Origin: Pseudohalocynthiibacter aestuariivivens
GTDB taxonomy: Bacteria > Pseudomonadota > Alphaproteobacteria > Rhodobacterales > Rhodobacteraceae
Assembly (NCBI RefSeq): GCF_018457175.1
Contig: NZ_JAGFNU010000011.1
Span: 1-64,000, forward strand
Length of the DNA stretch: 64,000 bases
Direction: 5' to 3'
The position numbers were made by a program, and so were the translations under genes. The notes under the pieces were generated by a model that saw nothing but the letters and a program-made list of their open reading frames with translations, ran no database searches and was not told the origin of the DNA. Shown here one piece after another: positions 26,449-35,338 of the stretch (the first letter of the stretch is position 1; every line of letters starts with the position of its first letter).

Positions 26449-28479
26449 ATGACCAAAGACCTGTCGCGCCTGTTCCGGCCAAAATCGATCGCTGTTGTCG
26501 GCGGTGGAGCGTGGTGCCGGGCGGTTATCGAACAATGCCAAAAGATGGGGTTCAACGGGGCGATCTACCCCGTTTACCCTAAAGCGGCTAAAATTTGCGG
26601 AATAAGAGCCTATTCAGGCCTAAATCAGCTTCTAGAAGCGCCGGATGCCTGTTTCGTTGGGGTCAACCGACAAGCAACAATTGACGTTGTCGGCACTCTT
26701 GCAAAACTCGGCGCAGGCGGTGCCGTTTGCTTTGCATCAGGTTTTGCCGAAGCCAAAGCAGAGGACGAGGCGGCAGGTGGTTTACAATCCCTTTTGCTGG
26801 AAGCGGCGGGTGATATGCCAATCCTTGGCCCGAATTGCTATGGTTTCATAAATGCACTGGATGGCGCACTGCTTTGGCCTGACCAACATGGATGCACAAC
26901 CGTTAAATCCGGCGTTGCTATTCTAACCCAATCCTCAAATATGGCGATCAACCTGACCATGCAGAACCGCGGCTTGCCAATTGCCTACATGGTAACCGCT
27001 GGAAATCAGGCGCAGACTACCCAGGCCGAAATGGCTGCAGCCCTGATTGATGATCCGCGTGTTACCGCGATTGGGATGCATATTGAAGGCTTCGGAGATC
27101 TGCGCGCATGGGAGATGCTGGCAGACAAAGCCTATGCAGCGGGTAAGCCCATTGTCGCAATCAAAGTCGGCCAATCCGAACAGGCACGAGCGGCGACGAT
27201 TTCTCATACGGCTTCTCTTGCAGGGGAGGACGCTGGCGCCGCTGCGTTTTTAAAACGGCTTGGAATTCCGCGTTTACATAGCCTTCCAGCGTTTCTCGAA
27301 ACACTCAAACTGCTTCACATCACGGGTCCCCTTCCGTCAAACCGACTCGCGTCGATTAGCTGTTCTGGTGGCGAAGCGTCCCTTGCGGCAGATACTGCGA
27401 TTGGCCGTTCGGTTGTATTTCCGGAGCTCAACGAAAGACAGAAGCACGATTTGCGCGATGCGCTTGGACCGATGGTCGCGTTAGCCAACCCGCTTGACTA
27501 CCACACTTACATCTGGCGCGACGGCCCAGCCATGACACGGGCCTGGGCGGCCATGATGGACCCCTCTGTCGCGCTAACCTTGCTGATCGTGGACTTTCCT
27601 AGATCAGACATTTGCGATGCCGGTGACTGGGAGTGCGCTATTGAAGCAGCGTTGGGCGCTAAGGAATTAACAGGAGCGAATGTCGCAATGGTCGCGACGT
27701 TGCCAGAGTTGATGCCCGAAGAGGTCGCGAAACGGCTCATCTCAGGTGGGGTTGTCCCAATAAGCGGGTTGGCCGAAGCGATTATTGCAGCCGAAGCAGC
27801 CGGTTCTTTCAAATCGCCAACGTCTACACCCGTTTTCTTGGAGAGCGGGCCTGATTTGGTTTGTTTAGTCTCTGAAATGGACACAAAACGAAAGCTTTCG
27901 ACCTTTGGCCTTGATACCCCAAAAGGTACGCATGTTGATGATAAATCCAAATTGAAAACCGCTGCAGATACTCTGAACTTTCCATTGGTTCTTAAGGGTG
28001 AAGGCATTGCACATAAGACAGAGGCAGGTCTTGTCGCCTTGAATTTGAAAGACGCTGATCAGGTTTCTGAGGCTGGCATCAACATGCCTTGTGACAGTTT
28101 TCTGTTGGAAGAGATGATCTCCGACAGTGTTGCTGAGTTGCTGATCGGCGTAACACGTGACCCGGCCCACGGGTTTGTTCTGACGCTGGGCGCGGGTGGG
28201 ACGCTGACAGAATTGCTTGATGATAGCCAATCATTGTTGTTGCCGACGGACGAAAACTCGATAAAAGAGGCTCTAACTGGCCTGAAAGTCACAAATTTAC
28301 TAAACGGTTATCGTGGAAAAGCAGCAGCCAATCTGCCAGCTATTTTGCACGCGGTTCAGGCGGTACAAGCTTATGTTCTTGCCAATGGCAGCCATGTCGA
28401 GGAAATTGAAATTAACCCGCTGATCTGCACCCCTACACGCGCTGTAGCGGCAGACGCTCTACTTCGAGAGGCTCCATGA
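26449..28479 (+). CDS. NDP-forming acyl-CoA synthetase (acetate-CoA ligase family)
   Basis: The 676-residue protein fuses a CoA-binding Rossmann domain (RPKSIAVVGGG at the start), succinyl-CoA-ligase-like domains with the phospho-His region ISHTASLAGED near residue 250, and a C-terminal ATP-grasp domain starting near residue 480 (LKTAADTLNFPLVLKGEGIAHKTEAG). It would activate a carboxylic acid to its CoA thioester. The same architecture is common for ligases in carnitine, betaine and aromatic-acid degradation. It starts one base after the acyl-CoA dehydrogenase stop and overlaps the hydratase by four bases, so one polycistronic unit is almost certain. Confidence 0.9.
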   Translation: MTKDLSRLFRPKSIAVVGGGAWCRAVIEQCQKMGFNGAIYPVYPKAAKICGIRAYSGLNQLLEAPDACFVGVNRQATIDVVGTLAKLGAGGAVCFASGFAEAKAEDEAAGGLQSLLLEAAGDMPILGPNCYGFINALDGALLWPDQHGCTTVKSGVAILTQSSNMAINLTMQNRGLPIAYMVTAGNQAQTTQAEMAAALIDDPRVTAIGMHIEGFGDLRAWEMLADKAYAAGKPIVAIKVGQSEQARAATISHTASLAGEDAGAAAFLKRLGIPRLHSLPAFLETLKLLHITGPLPSNRLASISCSGGEASLAADTAIGRSVVFPELNERQKHDLRDALGPMVALANPLDYHTYIWRDGPAMTRAWAAMMDPSVALTLLIVDFPRSDICDAGDWECAIEAALGAKELTGANVAMVATLPELMPEEVAKRLISGGVVPISGLAEAIIAAEAAGSFKSPTSTPVFLESGPDLVCLVSEMDTKRKLSTFGLDTPKGTHVDDKSKLKTAADTLNFPLVLKGEGIAHKTEAGLVALNLKDADQVSEAGINMPCDSFLLEEMISDSVAELLIGVTRDPAHGFVLTLGAGGTLTELLDDSQSLLLPTDENSIKEALTGLKVTNLLNGYRGKAAANLPAILHAVQAVQAYVLANGSHVEEIEINPLICTPTRAVAADALLREAP

Positions 28480-29258
28480 CCGACCCTGTAAAAACCCGCT
28501 GCGATGGACCAATACTGGAAATCATCCTCGATCGCCCAAAAGCGAATGCGATTGACCTTGCGACCAGTAAGATCATGGGCGAAACGTTCGCTGCTTTCCG
28601 TGATGATCCAAAACTGCGCGTCGCTATCGTTACCGGCGCCGGAGAAAAATTCTTTTGCCCGGGCTGGGACCTTAAGGCCGCTGCAGATGGTGATGCCGTA
28701 GATGGTGATTATGGCGTTGGGGGGTTTGGTGGTCTGCAGGAATTACGTGACATGAACAAACCGGTGATTGCCGCAGTCAATGGTATTGCTTGCGGTGGCG
28801 GGCTGGAACTGGCCCTTTCTGCTGACATTATTCTTGCAGCAGATCACGCGTCTTTCGCGCTTCCCGAAATCAGATCCGGTACAGTGGCCGACGCAGCCAG
28901 CATTAAGCTGCCAAAGCGCATTCCCTATCATATCGCCATGGAACTGCTGCTAACAGGACGTTGGTTTGACGTCGACGAGGCACATCGGTGGGGTCTGGTA
29001 AACGAAATACTGCCTGCGGATAAGCTCATGAAACGCGCATGGGAGCTTGCAAGAGTCCTCGCATCCGGCCCGCCGCTCGTCTATGCCGCAATCAAGGAAA
29101 TCGTTCGCGACGCCGAAGACAGCAAGTTTCAGGATGCTTTAAACCGGATAACCGGGCGGCAGTTGCGTACTGTTGATGCGCTCTACAGCTCCGAAGACCA
29201 GATGGAAGGCGCACGCGCCTTTGCTGAAAAACGTGACCCAATCTGGAAAGGTCGCTAG
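28476..29258 (+). CDS. enoyl-CoA hydratase/isomerase, CaiD (carnitinyl-CoA dehydratase)-like
   Basis: The 260-residue crotonase-fold enzyme keeps the oxyanion-hole regions FCPGWDLKAAADGD and ACGGGLELALSAD, and the two acidic residues expected in GGGLELA and LPEIRSG. The N-terminal ILEIILDRPKANAID and the last residues FAEKRDPIWKGR closely match CaiD of enteric bacteria as I know it, which interconverts carnitinyl-CoA and crotonobetainyl-CoA. The start overlaps the ligase stop as ATGA. With the ligase, dehydrogenase and CdhR-type regulator it suggests CoA-dependent degradation of a carnitine-like compound, but general short-chain enoyl-CoA hydration is not excluded. Confidence 0.82.
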   Translation: MTDPVKTRCDGPILEIILDRPKANAIDLATSKIMGETFAAFRDDPKLRVAIVTGAGEKFFCPGWDLKAAADGDAVDGDYGVGGFGGLQELRDMNKPVIAAVNGIACGGGLELALSADIILAADHASFALPEIRSGTVADAASIKLPKRIPYHIAMELLLTGRWFDVDEAHRWGLVNEILPADKLMKRAWELARVLASGPPLVYAAIKEIVRDAEDSKFQDALNRITGRQLRTVDALYSSEDQMEGARAFAEKRDPIWKGR

Positions 29259-29287
29259 TGCGCGTGTTTTACGGAGTGTACCACAAG

Positions 29288-29311
29288 AATAGACCCTAAT
29301 AAGGGTCTATT
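29288..29311. terminator. hairpin between convergent units, probable terminator
   Basis: AATAGACCCT (29288-29297), loop AATA, AGGGTCTATT (29302-29311) is a perfect 10-bp stem between the hydratase gene (plus) and the YCII gene (minus). T-runs on either side are weak, so termination efficiency is uncertain. Confidence 0.65.
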
Positions 29312-29326
29312 CTGCGTTTCCCTGAT

Positions 29327-29638
29327 CTACATTTCCATCGCTTCCGCAACTTCGACGGTTCCACCATTTTCCAGAATTGGGCATCCCTTGGCCATTGAAG
29401 CCGCAATCTCAATACTGTCAGCGGCGACCAGTGAATATCCCGATATCGGGTTCGCCCCTCCGTCATCCACGACTCCGGAGGCAGAAACAGTTTTGGACAT
29501 ACCAGCAGGGTTTCCGCCATCGACGACCGCGTCGCCCATGTCCTGAAACCACGTCATCCAATTTGCCATGACTTTTTCGATTTCATCCGGTGCGTCAGGC
29601 TTACGCCCACCGTGGTAAACAAAAATGTACTTGGACAT
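29327..29638 (-). CDS. YCII-like domain protein
   Basis: The 103-residue product starts with a strand (KYIFVYHGGRKP), then a helix with WMTWFQDMGDAVVDGG, then SGYSLVAADSIEIAASMAKGCP, the usual sequence pattern of the YCII/DGPF family of dimeric alpha-beta barrels. Function is not established; such genes often sit with SRPBCC proteins and ArsR or sigma factors. It is the third gene of an ArsR-SRPBCC-YCII unit, 17 bases after the SRPBCC gene, with GGGAGGA upstream of its ATG. Confidence 0.8.
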   Translation of the reverse strand: MSKYIFVYHGGRKPDAPDEIEKVMANWMTWFQDMGDAVVDGGNPAGMSKTVSASGVVDDGGANPISGYSLVAADSIEIAASMAKGCPILENGGTVEVAEAMEM

Positions 29639-29655
29639 TCTTAATCCTCCCTTAT

Positions 29656-30090
29656 CTATGAATTTACAAACTGCTCAAGCTTGCGGAGCGACGATGTCCA
29701 GCCTTCATTGTGTCGAACACCCGCTTCTTCGTCCGTCAGATCGCGGTGCACCAATTCGAATTTCGTTCCACCTGATTTATCTGCGCTAAGCGTTACTGTG
29801 ACATGGCTTTCTGCACCACGAATGTCCCGATCATCATGCCACCCCCAGGTAAAGCTGACAGAGTTTGGTGGATCTACGGACGTGACCAGCCCGGAAACCT
29901 TGAACCTTTCACCTTCTCCATTAACCATCACAGAGAACCACGGACCGCAGGCTGAGAAATTCAGATTGTTTTCGGCTATCGTAATTCCTTCTGGCCCCCA
30001 CCACTTCAAAAGGTTTTCGGTTTCAGTAATGAAGGAAAACACCTTTTCCTGTGGGGCGGAAAACACCCTCTCTATTGAAACATCAGTCAT
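29656..30090 (-). CDS. SRPBCC (AHSA1-like) protein
   Basis: The 144-residue protein has the START/AHSA1 pattern: IERVFSAPQEKVFSFITE at the start, LLKWWGPEG near residue 28, a central VSGLVTSVDPPNSVSFTW, and a C-terminal helix with NEGWTSSLRKLEQFV. It is a single-domain hydrophobic-ligand-binding fold; no ligand can be named. The start lies one base after the ArsR stop, and a GGAGAG site lies within the ArsR end. The same pair of genes, ArsR plus AHSA1, is common in bacteria and the SRPBCC protein is assumed to share the regulator's signal. Confidence 0.85.
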   Translation of the reverse strand: MTDVSIERVFSAPQEKVFSFITETENLLKWWGPEGITIAENNLNFSACGPWFSVMVNGEGERFKVSGLVTSVDPPNSVSFTWGWHDDRDIRGAESHVTVTLSADKSGGTKFELVHRDLTDEEAGVRHNEGWTSSLRKLEQFVNS

Positions 30091-30091
30091 T

Positions 30092-30412
30092 CTAGTTGCT
30101 CTCCTTCTTCAATGCCGCCTCGAGACGGTCCAGACTTTTTGCCCAGAACTCCTGATGGGAAATAAACCAGCTCCCCACCGTCGCAAACGCTTCGGGTCGC
30201 AAAGAATAGAGCCTCTGCTGTCGATTTATCTTTCGGTTTACCAGCCCGGCCTCGTGCAAGACTTTCAAATGCCGCGAGATTGCAGGTGCTGAAATATTCG
30301 CGACATCCTGAAGTTCGCCTGCGCTTTGCTCTCCGTTTGCTAAAAGCCGCTCTATGATTGCAAAGCGAGTCGGGTCGCCCAGCGCTGAAAAGATAGATGC
30401 AAGATTTTCCAT
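30092..30412 (-). CDS. ArsR-family transcriptional regulator
   Basis: The 106-residue winged-helix repressor contains LGDPTRFAIIERLLANGEQ, then the recognition helix region SAPAISRHLKVLHEAGLV and the wing NRQQRLYSL. The metal-binding ELCVCDL motif of arsenic sensors is absent, as in the AHSA1-linked subgroup. It heads a three-gene minus-strand unit and probably represses itself through the palindrome at 30422-30437. An overlapping longer frame (30428 to 30087) in another phase is a shadow. Confidence 0.9.
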   Translation of the reverse strand: MENLASIFSALGDPTRFAIIERLLANGEQSAGELQDVANISAPAISRHLKVLHEAGLVNRKINRQQRLYSLRPEAFATVGSWFISHQEFWAKSLDRLEAALKKESN

Positions 30413-30421
30413 GATTCTTTA

Positions 30422-30437
30422 TTAGCACTCGTGTTAA
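30422..30437. promoter_or_regulatory. candidate ArsR operator
   Basis: TTAGCAC-TC-GTGTTAA is a near-perfect palindrome with one mismatched pair. It lies ten bases before the ArsR start codon and beside a TATATT-like -10 sequence on the minus strand, which suits autorepression. Confidence 0.6.
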
Positions 30438-30615
30438 TTAATATAAACAGGAAATAATAGATTTGTTGGATAGGTGCACGTTCTTAAGACAAAGACCCGC
30501 CTCGCAACCTTGAAAACTCTTTACAATTGCTTGCGCACACTGGCCGATGCATTAACTTGCGTGCCCAGACCCAACGACAGATAAAATTACAGAATAAATC
30601 CAACGGGAGGACATG

Positions 30616-31755
30616 ATGGGACTTTTGAAAACATTTACAGCGGCAGCGACCGTGCTTGCGATTGCAGGCATGGCGTCTGCTGAACCTGTGAAAGTCGGAA
30701 TGATTACAACTTTGTCAGGTGGCGGAGCAGGCCTTGGTATCGATGTACGCGACGGCTTCATGCTGGCAGTCGCACAATCCGGAAATTCAGATATCGAAGT
30801 GGTGATCGAAGACGATCAGCGCAAACCTGAAGTTGCTGTTCAGTTGGCAGACGAAATGATCCAGTCAGAGAAGGTTGACGTTTTGACTGGTATTATCTGG
30901 TCAAATCTTGCGATGGCTGTTGTTCCAGCGGCAACGGCGCAGAACGTTTTTTATCTGTCTCCCAACGCGGGCCCATCAGCCCTTGCAGGTCAGGGGTGTC
31001 ACAAAAACTATTTCAACGTTGCCTGGCAGAATGACAATCTGCACGAAGCCGCAGGTGCCTATGCCAACAGTGCAAACTACGCAAATTCATTTATCATGGC
31101 GCCAAACTACCCTGCGGGGCAGGATGCGCTGACAGGGTACAAGCGGTTCTACGAAGGCGGTCTTGCGGGCGAGGTTTACACCCAGCTTGGCCAGAAAGAC
31201 TATGCCTCTGAGATCGCGCAGATCCGGGCAAGCGGCGCGGATAGCGTCTATTTCTTCCTGCCCGGCGGCATGGGCATCGCCTTCATGAAGCAATACGCAC
31301 AATCAGGTGTTGATATTCCGCTGCTTGGGCCAGCATTCTCTTTTGACCAGGGGATATTGCAAGCGGTCGGTGAAGCTGCGCTTGGTGTTCGCAACACGTC
31401 TCAGTGGAACAAAGATTTGGACAACCCTGCAAACGCAGCGTTCGTAGAAAACTTTCAGGCAGAATACGGTCGCCTCCCGTCACTCTATGCGAGCCAGGGG
31501 TTTGACACCGCAAACCTCTTGCTTTCGGCAATGGCAGCGGCAGATGTCTCAGATGCAGACGCCTTCCGCGCAGCATTGGAGGCTGCAAATTTTGACTCGG
31601 TTCGTGGTGACTTTGCCTTTGGGCCAAATCATCACCCGATTCAAAACATCTACGTGCGCGAAGTGATCAAAGAGGGTGATGTCTTCACCAATCAGATCAT
31701 CGCAACCGGCCTTACAAACCATTCGGACGCTTACGCTGCCGACTGCAAAATGTAA
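30616..31755 (+). CDS. ABC transporter substrate-binding protein, branched-chain amino acid (Peripla_BP_6) type
   Basis: The 379-residue periplasmic receptor has a signal peptide ending near ASA (residue 22), then VKVGMITTLSGGGAGLGIDVRDGF, the standard opening of LivK-type proteins. Segments NVFYLSPNAGPS and LGQKDYASEIAQIRASGADSVYFF follow the family pattern. The substrate is uncertain; this family also binds urea, amides and aromatic acids, and the Gly-rich loop differs from true LivK. I chose the second ATG, five bases after GGAGG at 30606-30610. It opens a five-gene importer unit. Confidence 0.88.
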   Translation: MGLLKTFTAAATVLAIAGMASAEPVKVGMITTLSGGGAGLGIDVRDGFMLAVAQSGNSDIEVVIEDDQRKPEVAVQLADEMIQSEKVDVLTGIIWSNLAMAVVPAATAQNVFYLSPNAGPSALAGQGCHKNYFNVAWQNDNLHEAAGAYANSANYANSFIMAPNYPAGQDALTGYKRFYEGGLAGEVYTQLGQKDYASEIAQIRASGADSVYFFLPGGMGIAFMKQYAQSGVDIPLLGPAFSFDQGILQAVGEAALGVRNTSQWNKDLDNPANAAFVENFQAEYGRLPSLYASQGFDTANLLLSAMAAADVSDADAFRAALEAANFDSVRGDFAFGPNHHPIQNIYVREVIKEGDVFTNQIIATGLTNHSDAYAADCKM

Positions 31756-31824
31756 GATCACAAATGCGGCGGGCTGCTCAATTGGGTAGCCCACCGTTTT
31801 ATTGAACGGGCAAATTTCTTGGCA

Positions 31825-32739
31825 ATGACCCTGATCATTGAACAGCTTTTAAACGGGCTGCAACTTGGCGTTATGCTGTTCTTGATGGCAGCAGGCCTAA
31901 CACTTGTGTTTGGTGTTATGGGGCTCATCAATCTTGCGCATGGTTCGCTTTACATGGTTGGCGCGTTTGCCTGTGCTGCCGTCGCGACGGCGACAGGCTC
32001 TTTCTGGCTGGGTGTCATTGCAAGCCTTGCTGCTGCTGCCGCTGCTGGTGCCATCGTTGAACTGGTGGTGATACGACGCCTGTACAGTCGTGATCATCTG
32101 GATCAGGTGCTGGCGACATTTGCCCTGATCCTGGTATTTTCCGAAGGCACGCGATGGCTGTTCGGGTCCTTTCCGCTGTTTCTTGACGTGCCTGCCGCGT
32201 TCTCCGGCCCTGTTACCCTGCCTGGCGGAATTGAATATTCCCGTTACCGGCTGGCAATTATCGCGGCTGGTTTGCTGATTGCCGTAGGGCTCTACGCCCT
32301 GATCACCAAAACAAGGCTCGGTATTCGTATTCGCGCGGGCGAAAGTGATCGGGAAATGATCGCGGCACTTGGTGTTGATATTTCGAAGCTTTATACCATT
32401 GTTTTCGCACTTGGGGCCGCCCTGGCCGGTTTCGCCGGGGCGCTGGTTGGAGCCATTCAATCGGTTCAGGTTGGCATGGGCGAACCGGTTCTTATTCTGG
32501 CTTTTGTTGTCGTTGTGATTGGCGGTATCGGTTCGGTCAAAGGGGCTTTTGTCGGCGCACTTCTTGTTGGGATGACTGATACGCTTGGCCGTTTCCTTTT
32601 ACCTGTTTTCTTTGGCACCTTCATGGACCCGTCAAGCGCAACTTCTGTCGGCTCCGCCCTTGCATCAATGTCTATCTACATTCTGATGGCGTTGGTTTTG
32701 GTCGCAAAACCCAGCGGCCTCTATGGGGATGCAATCTGA
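31825..32739 (+). CDS. branched-chain-type ABC transporter permease (LivH-like)
   Basis: The 304-residue inner-membrane permease has about eight helices with LTLVFGVMGLINLAHGSLYMVGA at residues 24-46, the LivH signature, and the EAA-like AGESDREMIAALGVDISKLY near residue 175. It pairs with the LivM-like permease downstream, whose start overlaps its stop by one base. The ATG at 31825 was taken; an in-frame TTG two codons earlier also exists and neither has a strong ribosome site. Confidence 0.9.
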   Translation: MTLIIEQLLNGLQLGVMLFLMAAGLTLVFGVMGLINLAHGSLYMVGAFACAAVATATGSFWLGVIASLAAAAAAGAIVELVVIRRLYSRDHLDQVLATFALILVFSEGTRWLFGSFPLFLDVPAAFSGPVTLPGGIEYSRYRLAIIAAGLLIAVGLYALITKTRLGIRIRAGESDREMIAALGVDISKLYTIVFALGAALAGFAGALVGAIQSVQVGMGEPVLILAFVVVVIGGIGSVKGAFVGALLVGMTDTLGRFLLPVFFGTFMDPSSATSVGSALASMSIYILMALVLVAKPSGLYGDAI

Positions 32740-33722
32740 TGCTGCGCGAACGCATTCTGAACTTTGTGTTCGCGTTTGGTTTGCTGGCTGTCCCTCTGAT
32801 TGCTTACGTAAGTGATGCGCCTTTCGTAATTACACTAGCGACGAAAGTCGCGATCCTCGCACTGGCGGGTGTTGGCCTCAATATCGCGCTTGGACTTGGC
32901 GGTTTAATATCACTGGGCCATGCAGCATTCTTTGGCATCGGCGGTTATGCGATGGGAATCTTAGCAAGCCACGCGCAAAGCTACACCCTTCTTACAACAT
33001 GGCCGTTTGAAATTGCTGGCACGAAATCGATGTTAATTATCTGGGTTGTCGCGCTGGCTTCGAGCGGTCTGGCCGCCTTGATTATCGGCGCACTTTCTTT
33101 GCGTACCAGCGGCGCCTATTTCATCATGATTACACTCGCCTTTGGACAAATGCTGTTTTTCTTCGCAATCTCCTGGCCTGCATATGGGGGTGAAGATGGG
33201 TTGCCTATTTATCTGCGAAACGGGTTTCCGGGTCTGAACACGCTCGACCCTATTCAGTTTTTCACGATTACCTATGTGATCCTCGGCCTCGCGCTTTTCC
33301 TGTCATCACGCCTTTCCAAGTCGCGCTTTGGACTAGCACTGCAAGCAACACGCCAAAACCCTGAGCGGGTTGAAGCGGTCGGGATGCGACCCTTCAATAT
33401 TCGCCTCACGGCCTTTCTAATTTCCGGCATGATCACTGGGTTGGCTGGCGCGCTTTTTGCCGACCTTAATCGCTTTGTCAGCCCATCGATGTTTAGCTGG
33501 CAAACCAGCGGCGAGATTATGGTGTTTGTGATCCTTGGCGGTGTTGGGCGGCTATATGGGCCGGTCGCCGGGGCAGCACTATTCATTCTGTTGGAACATT
33601 GGCTGGGTGGCATTAACGACTACTGGCAATTCTTACTAGGGCTCATACTTCTCGGCGTCGTGTTGTTTGCACGTGGTGGGCTGATCGGAACCCTTGTTGG
33701 GCGCGAGGTCGCGCATGACTGA
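32739..33722 (+). CDS. branched-chain-type ABC transporter permease (LivM-like)
   Basis: The 327-residue second permease has eight to ten helices and the LivM mark ALGLGGLISLGHAAFFGIGGYA near residues 50-71, with the coupling helix around TRQNPERVEAVGM. It forms the heterodimeric membrane channel with the preceding gene. Its end overlaps the start of the ATPase gene by eight bases. Confidence 0.9.
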   Translation: MLRERILNFVFAFGLLAVPLIAYVSDAPFVITLATKVAILALAGVGLNIALGLGGLISLGHAAFFGIGGYAMGILASHAQSYTLLTTWPFEIAGTKSMLIIWVVALASSGLAALIIGALSLRTSGAYFIMITLAFGQMLFFFAISWPAYGGEDGLPIYLRNGFPGLNTLDPIQFFTITYVILGLALFLSSRLSKSRFGLALQATRQNPERVEAVGMRPFNIRLTAFLISGMITGLAGALFADLNRFVSPSMFSWQTSGEIMVFVILGGVGRLYGPVAGAALFILLEHWLGGINDYWQFLLGLILLGVVLFARGGLIGTLVGREVAHD

Positions 33723-34470
33723 TCCAGTCCTGTCTGTACGCAATATCTCAAAATCTTTCGGAGCATTGAAAGCCAGTGACGAGGTTTCCATTGGTCTTCT
33801 GCCCGGTGAAATCCACGCTTTGATCGGCCCAAATGGCGCTGGCAAATCAACCCTGATCAGCCAGATTGCAGGCGGACTGAGACCTGATAGCGGCACAGTT
33901 GAATTTCTGGGGCAGGATGTGACCACCCTTGGTACGGCGGCACGCGCGCGGATGGGTCTGGCACGCAGCTTCCAGGTGTCATCCGTAGTGCCTGATTTTA
34001 CTGTCTTGCAGAACGTTGTTCTGGCTGTTCAGGGTGCTACCGGACATTGGATGGGATTTTTACGACCTGTGATGAAAGCAACTGGTCTGACTGAGGCTGC
34101 AATCAACTTTATTGACCAGGTCGGGCTGACAGGCCGCTATACTATTCATGCCGCTGATCTTGCTCACGGCGAACGCCGCAAGCTGGAAATCGCGATGGCA
34201 CTGGCGCTTTCCCCGAAAGCTTTCCTGCTTGACGAGCCTATGGCAGGATTGGGCGTGGAAGGCACAGGCGAGATGACAAAGCTTCTGGACCAACTTCGCC
34301 ACAAAGCACCAATATTGCTCGTCGAACATGATATGGACGCCGTCTTCAAACTTGCAGACCGGATCAGTGTTCTTGTTTATGGCCGGGTGATCGCCACCGG
34401 ATCGGTTGACGAAATACGTACAAACTCTGAGGTACAGCGCGCGTATCTGGGCGAGGAGGCCGTGTTGTGA
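33715..34470 (+). CDS. branched-chain-type ABC transporter ATP-binding protein (LivG-like)
   Basis: The 251-residue ATPase has Walker A GPNGAGKST near residues 38-46, the signature in LAHGERRKLEIAMAL (a variant of LSGGQ common in LivG), Walker B FLLDEPMAGL and the switch His in LVEHDMD. I chose the ATG at 33715, which overlaps the permease stop; the frame opens seven codons earlier. It works with LivF-like as an ATPase pair. Confidence 0.9.
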   Translation: MTDPVLSVRNISKSFGALKASDEVSIGLLPGEIHALIGPNGAGKSTLISQIAGGLRPDSGTVEFLGQDVTTLGTAARARMGLARSFQVSSVVPDFTVLQNVVLAVQGATGHWMGFLRPVMKATGLTEAAINFIDQVGLTGRYTIHAADLAHGERRKLEIAMALALSPKAFLLDEPMAGLGVEGTGEMTKLLDQLRHKAPILLVEHDMDAVFKLADRISVLVYGRVIATGSVDEIRTNSEVQRAYLGEEAVL

Positions 34471-35159
34471 CCGCCCTTCTGACCGCGTCAAATATTACTG
34501 CATTCTATGGGGCCTCTCAGGCGTTGTTCGGTGTTGATCTGCAGGTGGGAGAAGGAGAAGTCGTTGCCTTGATGGGTCGCAACGGCATGGGGAAATCCAC
34601 AACCATCCGAACAATTTGCAGGATGGCCCCACAAAAAAGCGGCAAAATTATTTTCGCAGGGCAATCGCTCAACCGCCTGCCATCTTACAAGGCCGCGCAA
34701 CTGGGTATAGGTTTGGTACCGGAAGGGCGACGGTGTTTTACCAATCTAACGGTTGAGGAAAACCTTATTGCCGCTGCGCGAGAAGGTTTCTGGTCACTCG
34801 CAACAATCGCAGATCTTTTCCCGAGACTCGGCGAGCGACGCGGTCAATCTGCCCGGTCTTTATCAGGGGGCGAGCAACAGATGCTTGCCATCGGCAGAGC
34901 TCTGATGACGAACCCAAAGCTCTTGATTCTTGATGAGGCGACAGAGGGACTCGCCCCTGTGGTTCGGCAAGAGATATGGGCCGCGATCCGGCGGTTAAAA
35001 TCAGAAACCGGGCTTGCCATTCTGGTGATTGACAAGTCCCTGAAAGAGCTTTCGTCAGTCGCGGATCATGCAGTGATACTGGAACGCGGGAAAACCGTTT
35101 GGGCAGGCGCAACGGCAGATCTGAATGACGACCTGACGCACCGCTATCTGGGTGTCTGA
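34467..35159 (+). CDS. branched-chain-type ABC transporter ATP-binding protein (LivF-like)
   Basis: The 230-residue ATPase has Walker A GRNGMGKST near residues 37-45, the LivF-type IGLVPEGRRCFTNLTVEENL, signature LSGGEQQMLAIGRAL and Walker B LLILDEATEGLAP. The late VIDKSLKELSSVAD has Asp-Lys where the switch histidine of most ABC ATPases would be, a substitution to note. It starts with GTG overlapping the previous stop (GTGA). It closes the importer unit; no clear terminator follows. Confidence 0.9.
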   Translation: MTALLTASNITAFYGASQALFGVDLQVGEGEVVALMGRNGMGKSTTIRTICRMAPQKSGKIIFAGQSLNRLPSYKAAQLGIGLVPEGRRCFTNLTVEENLIAAAREGFWSLATIADLFPRLGERRGQSARSLSGGEQQMLAIGRALMTNPKLLILDEATEGLAPVVRQEIWAAIRRLKSETGLAILVIDKSLKELSSVADHAVILERGKTVWAGATADLNDDLTHRYLGV

Positions 35160-35338
35160 ACCTGCCTTCCGTCATTTACCAATGTCTGGACAATATTTCG
35201 CACTAACCGTTAGGGTGACCATACGCAGTCGCGTGATTTCAGCCGTAAATTCGGAAGGAAAACAGTGAGCACCATCCGGACAGCTTTGGAAGCACAGGAA
35301 ACCTTGGCTGACAGTCGCGTAGAACAATGTGGCGATTC

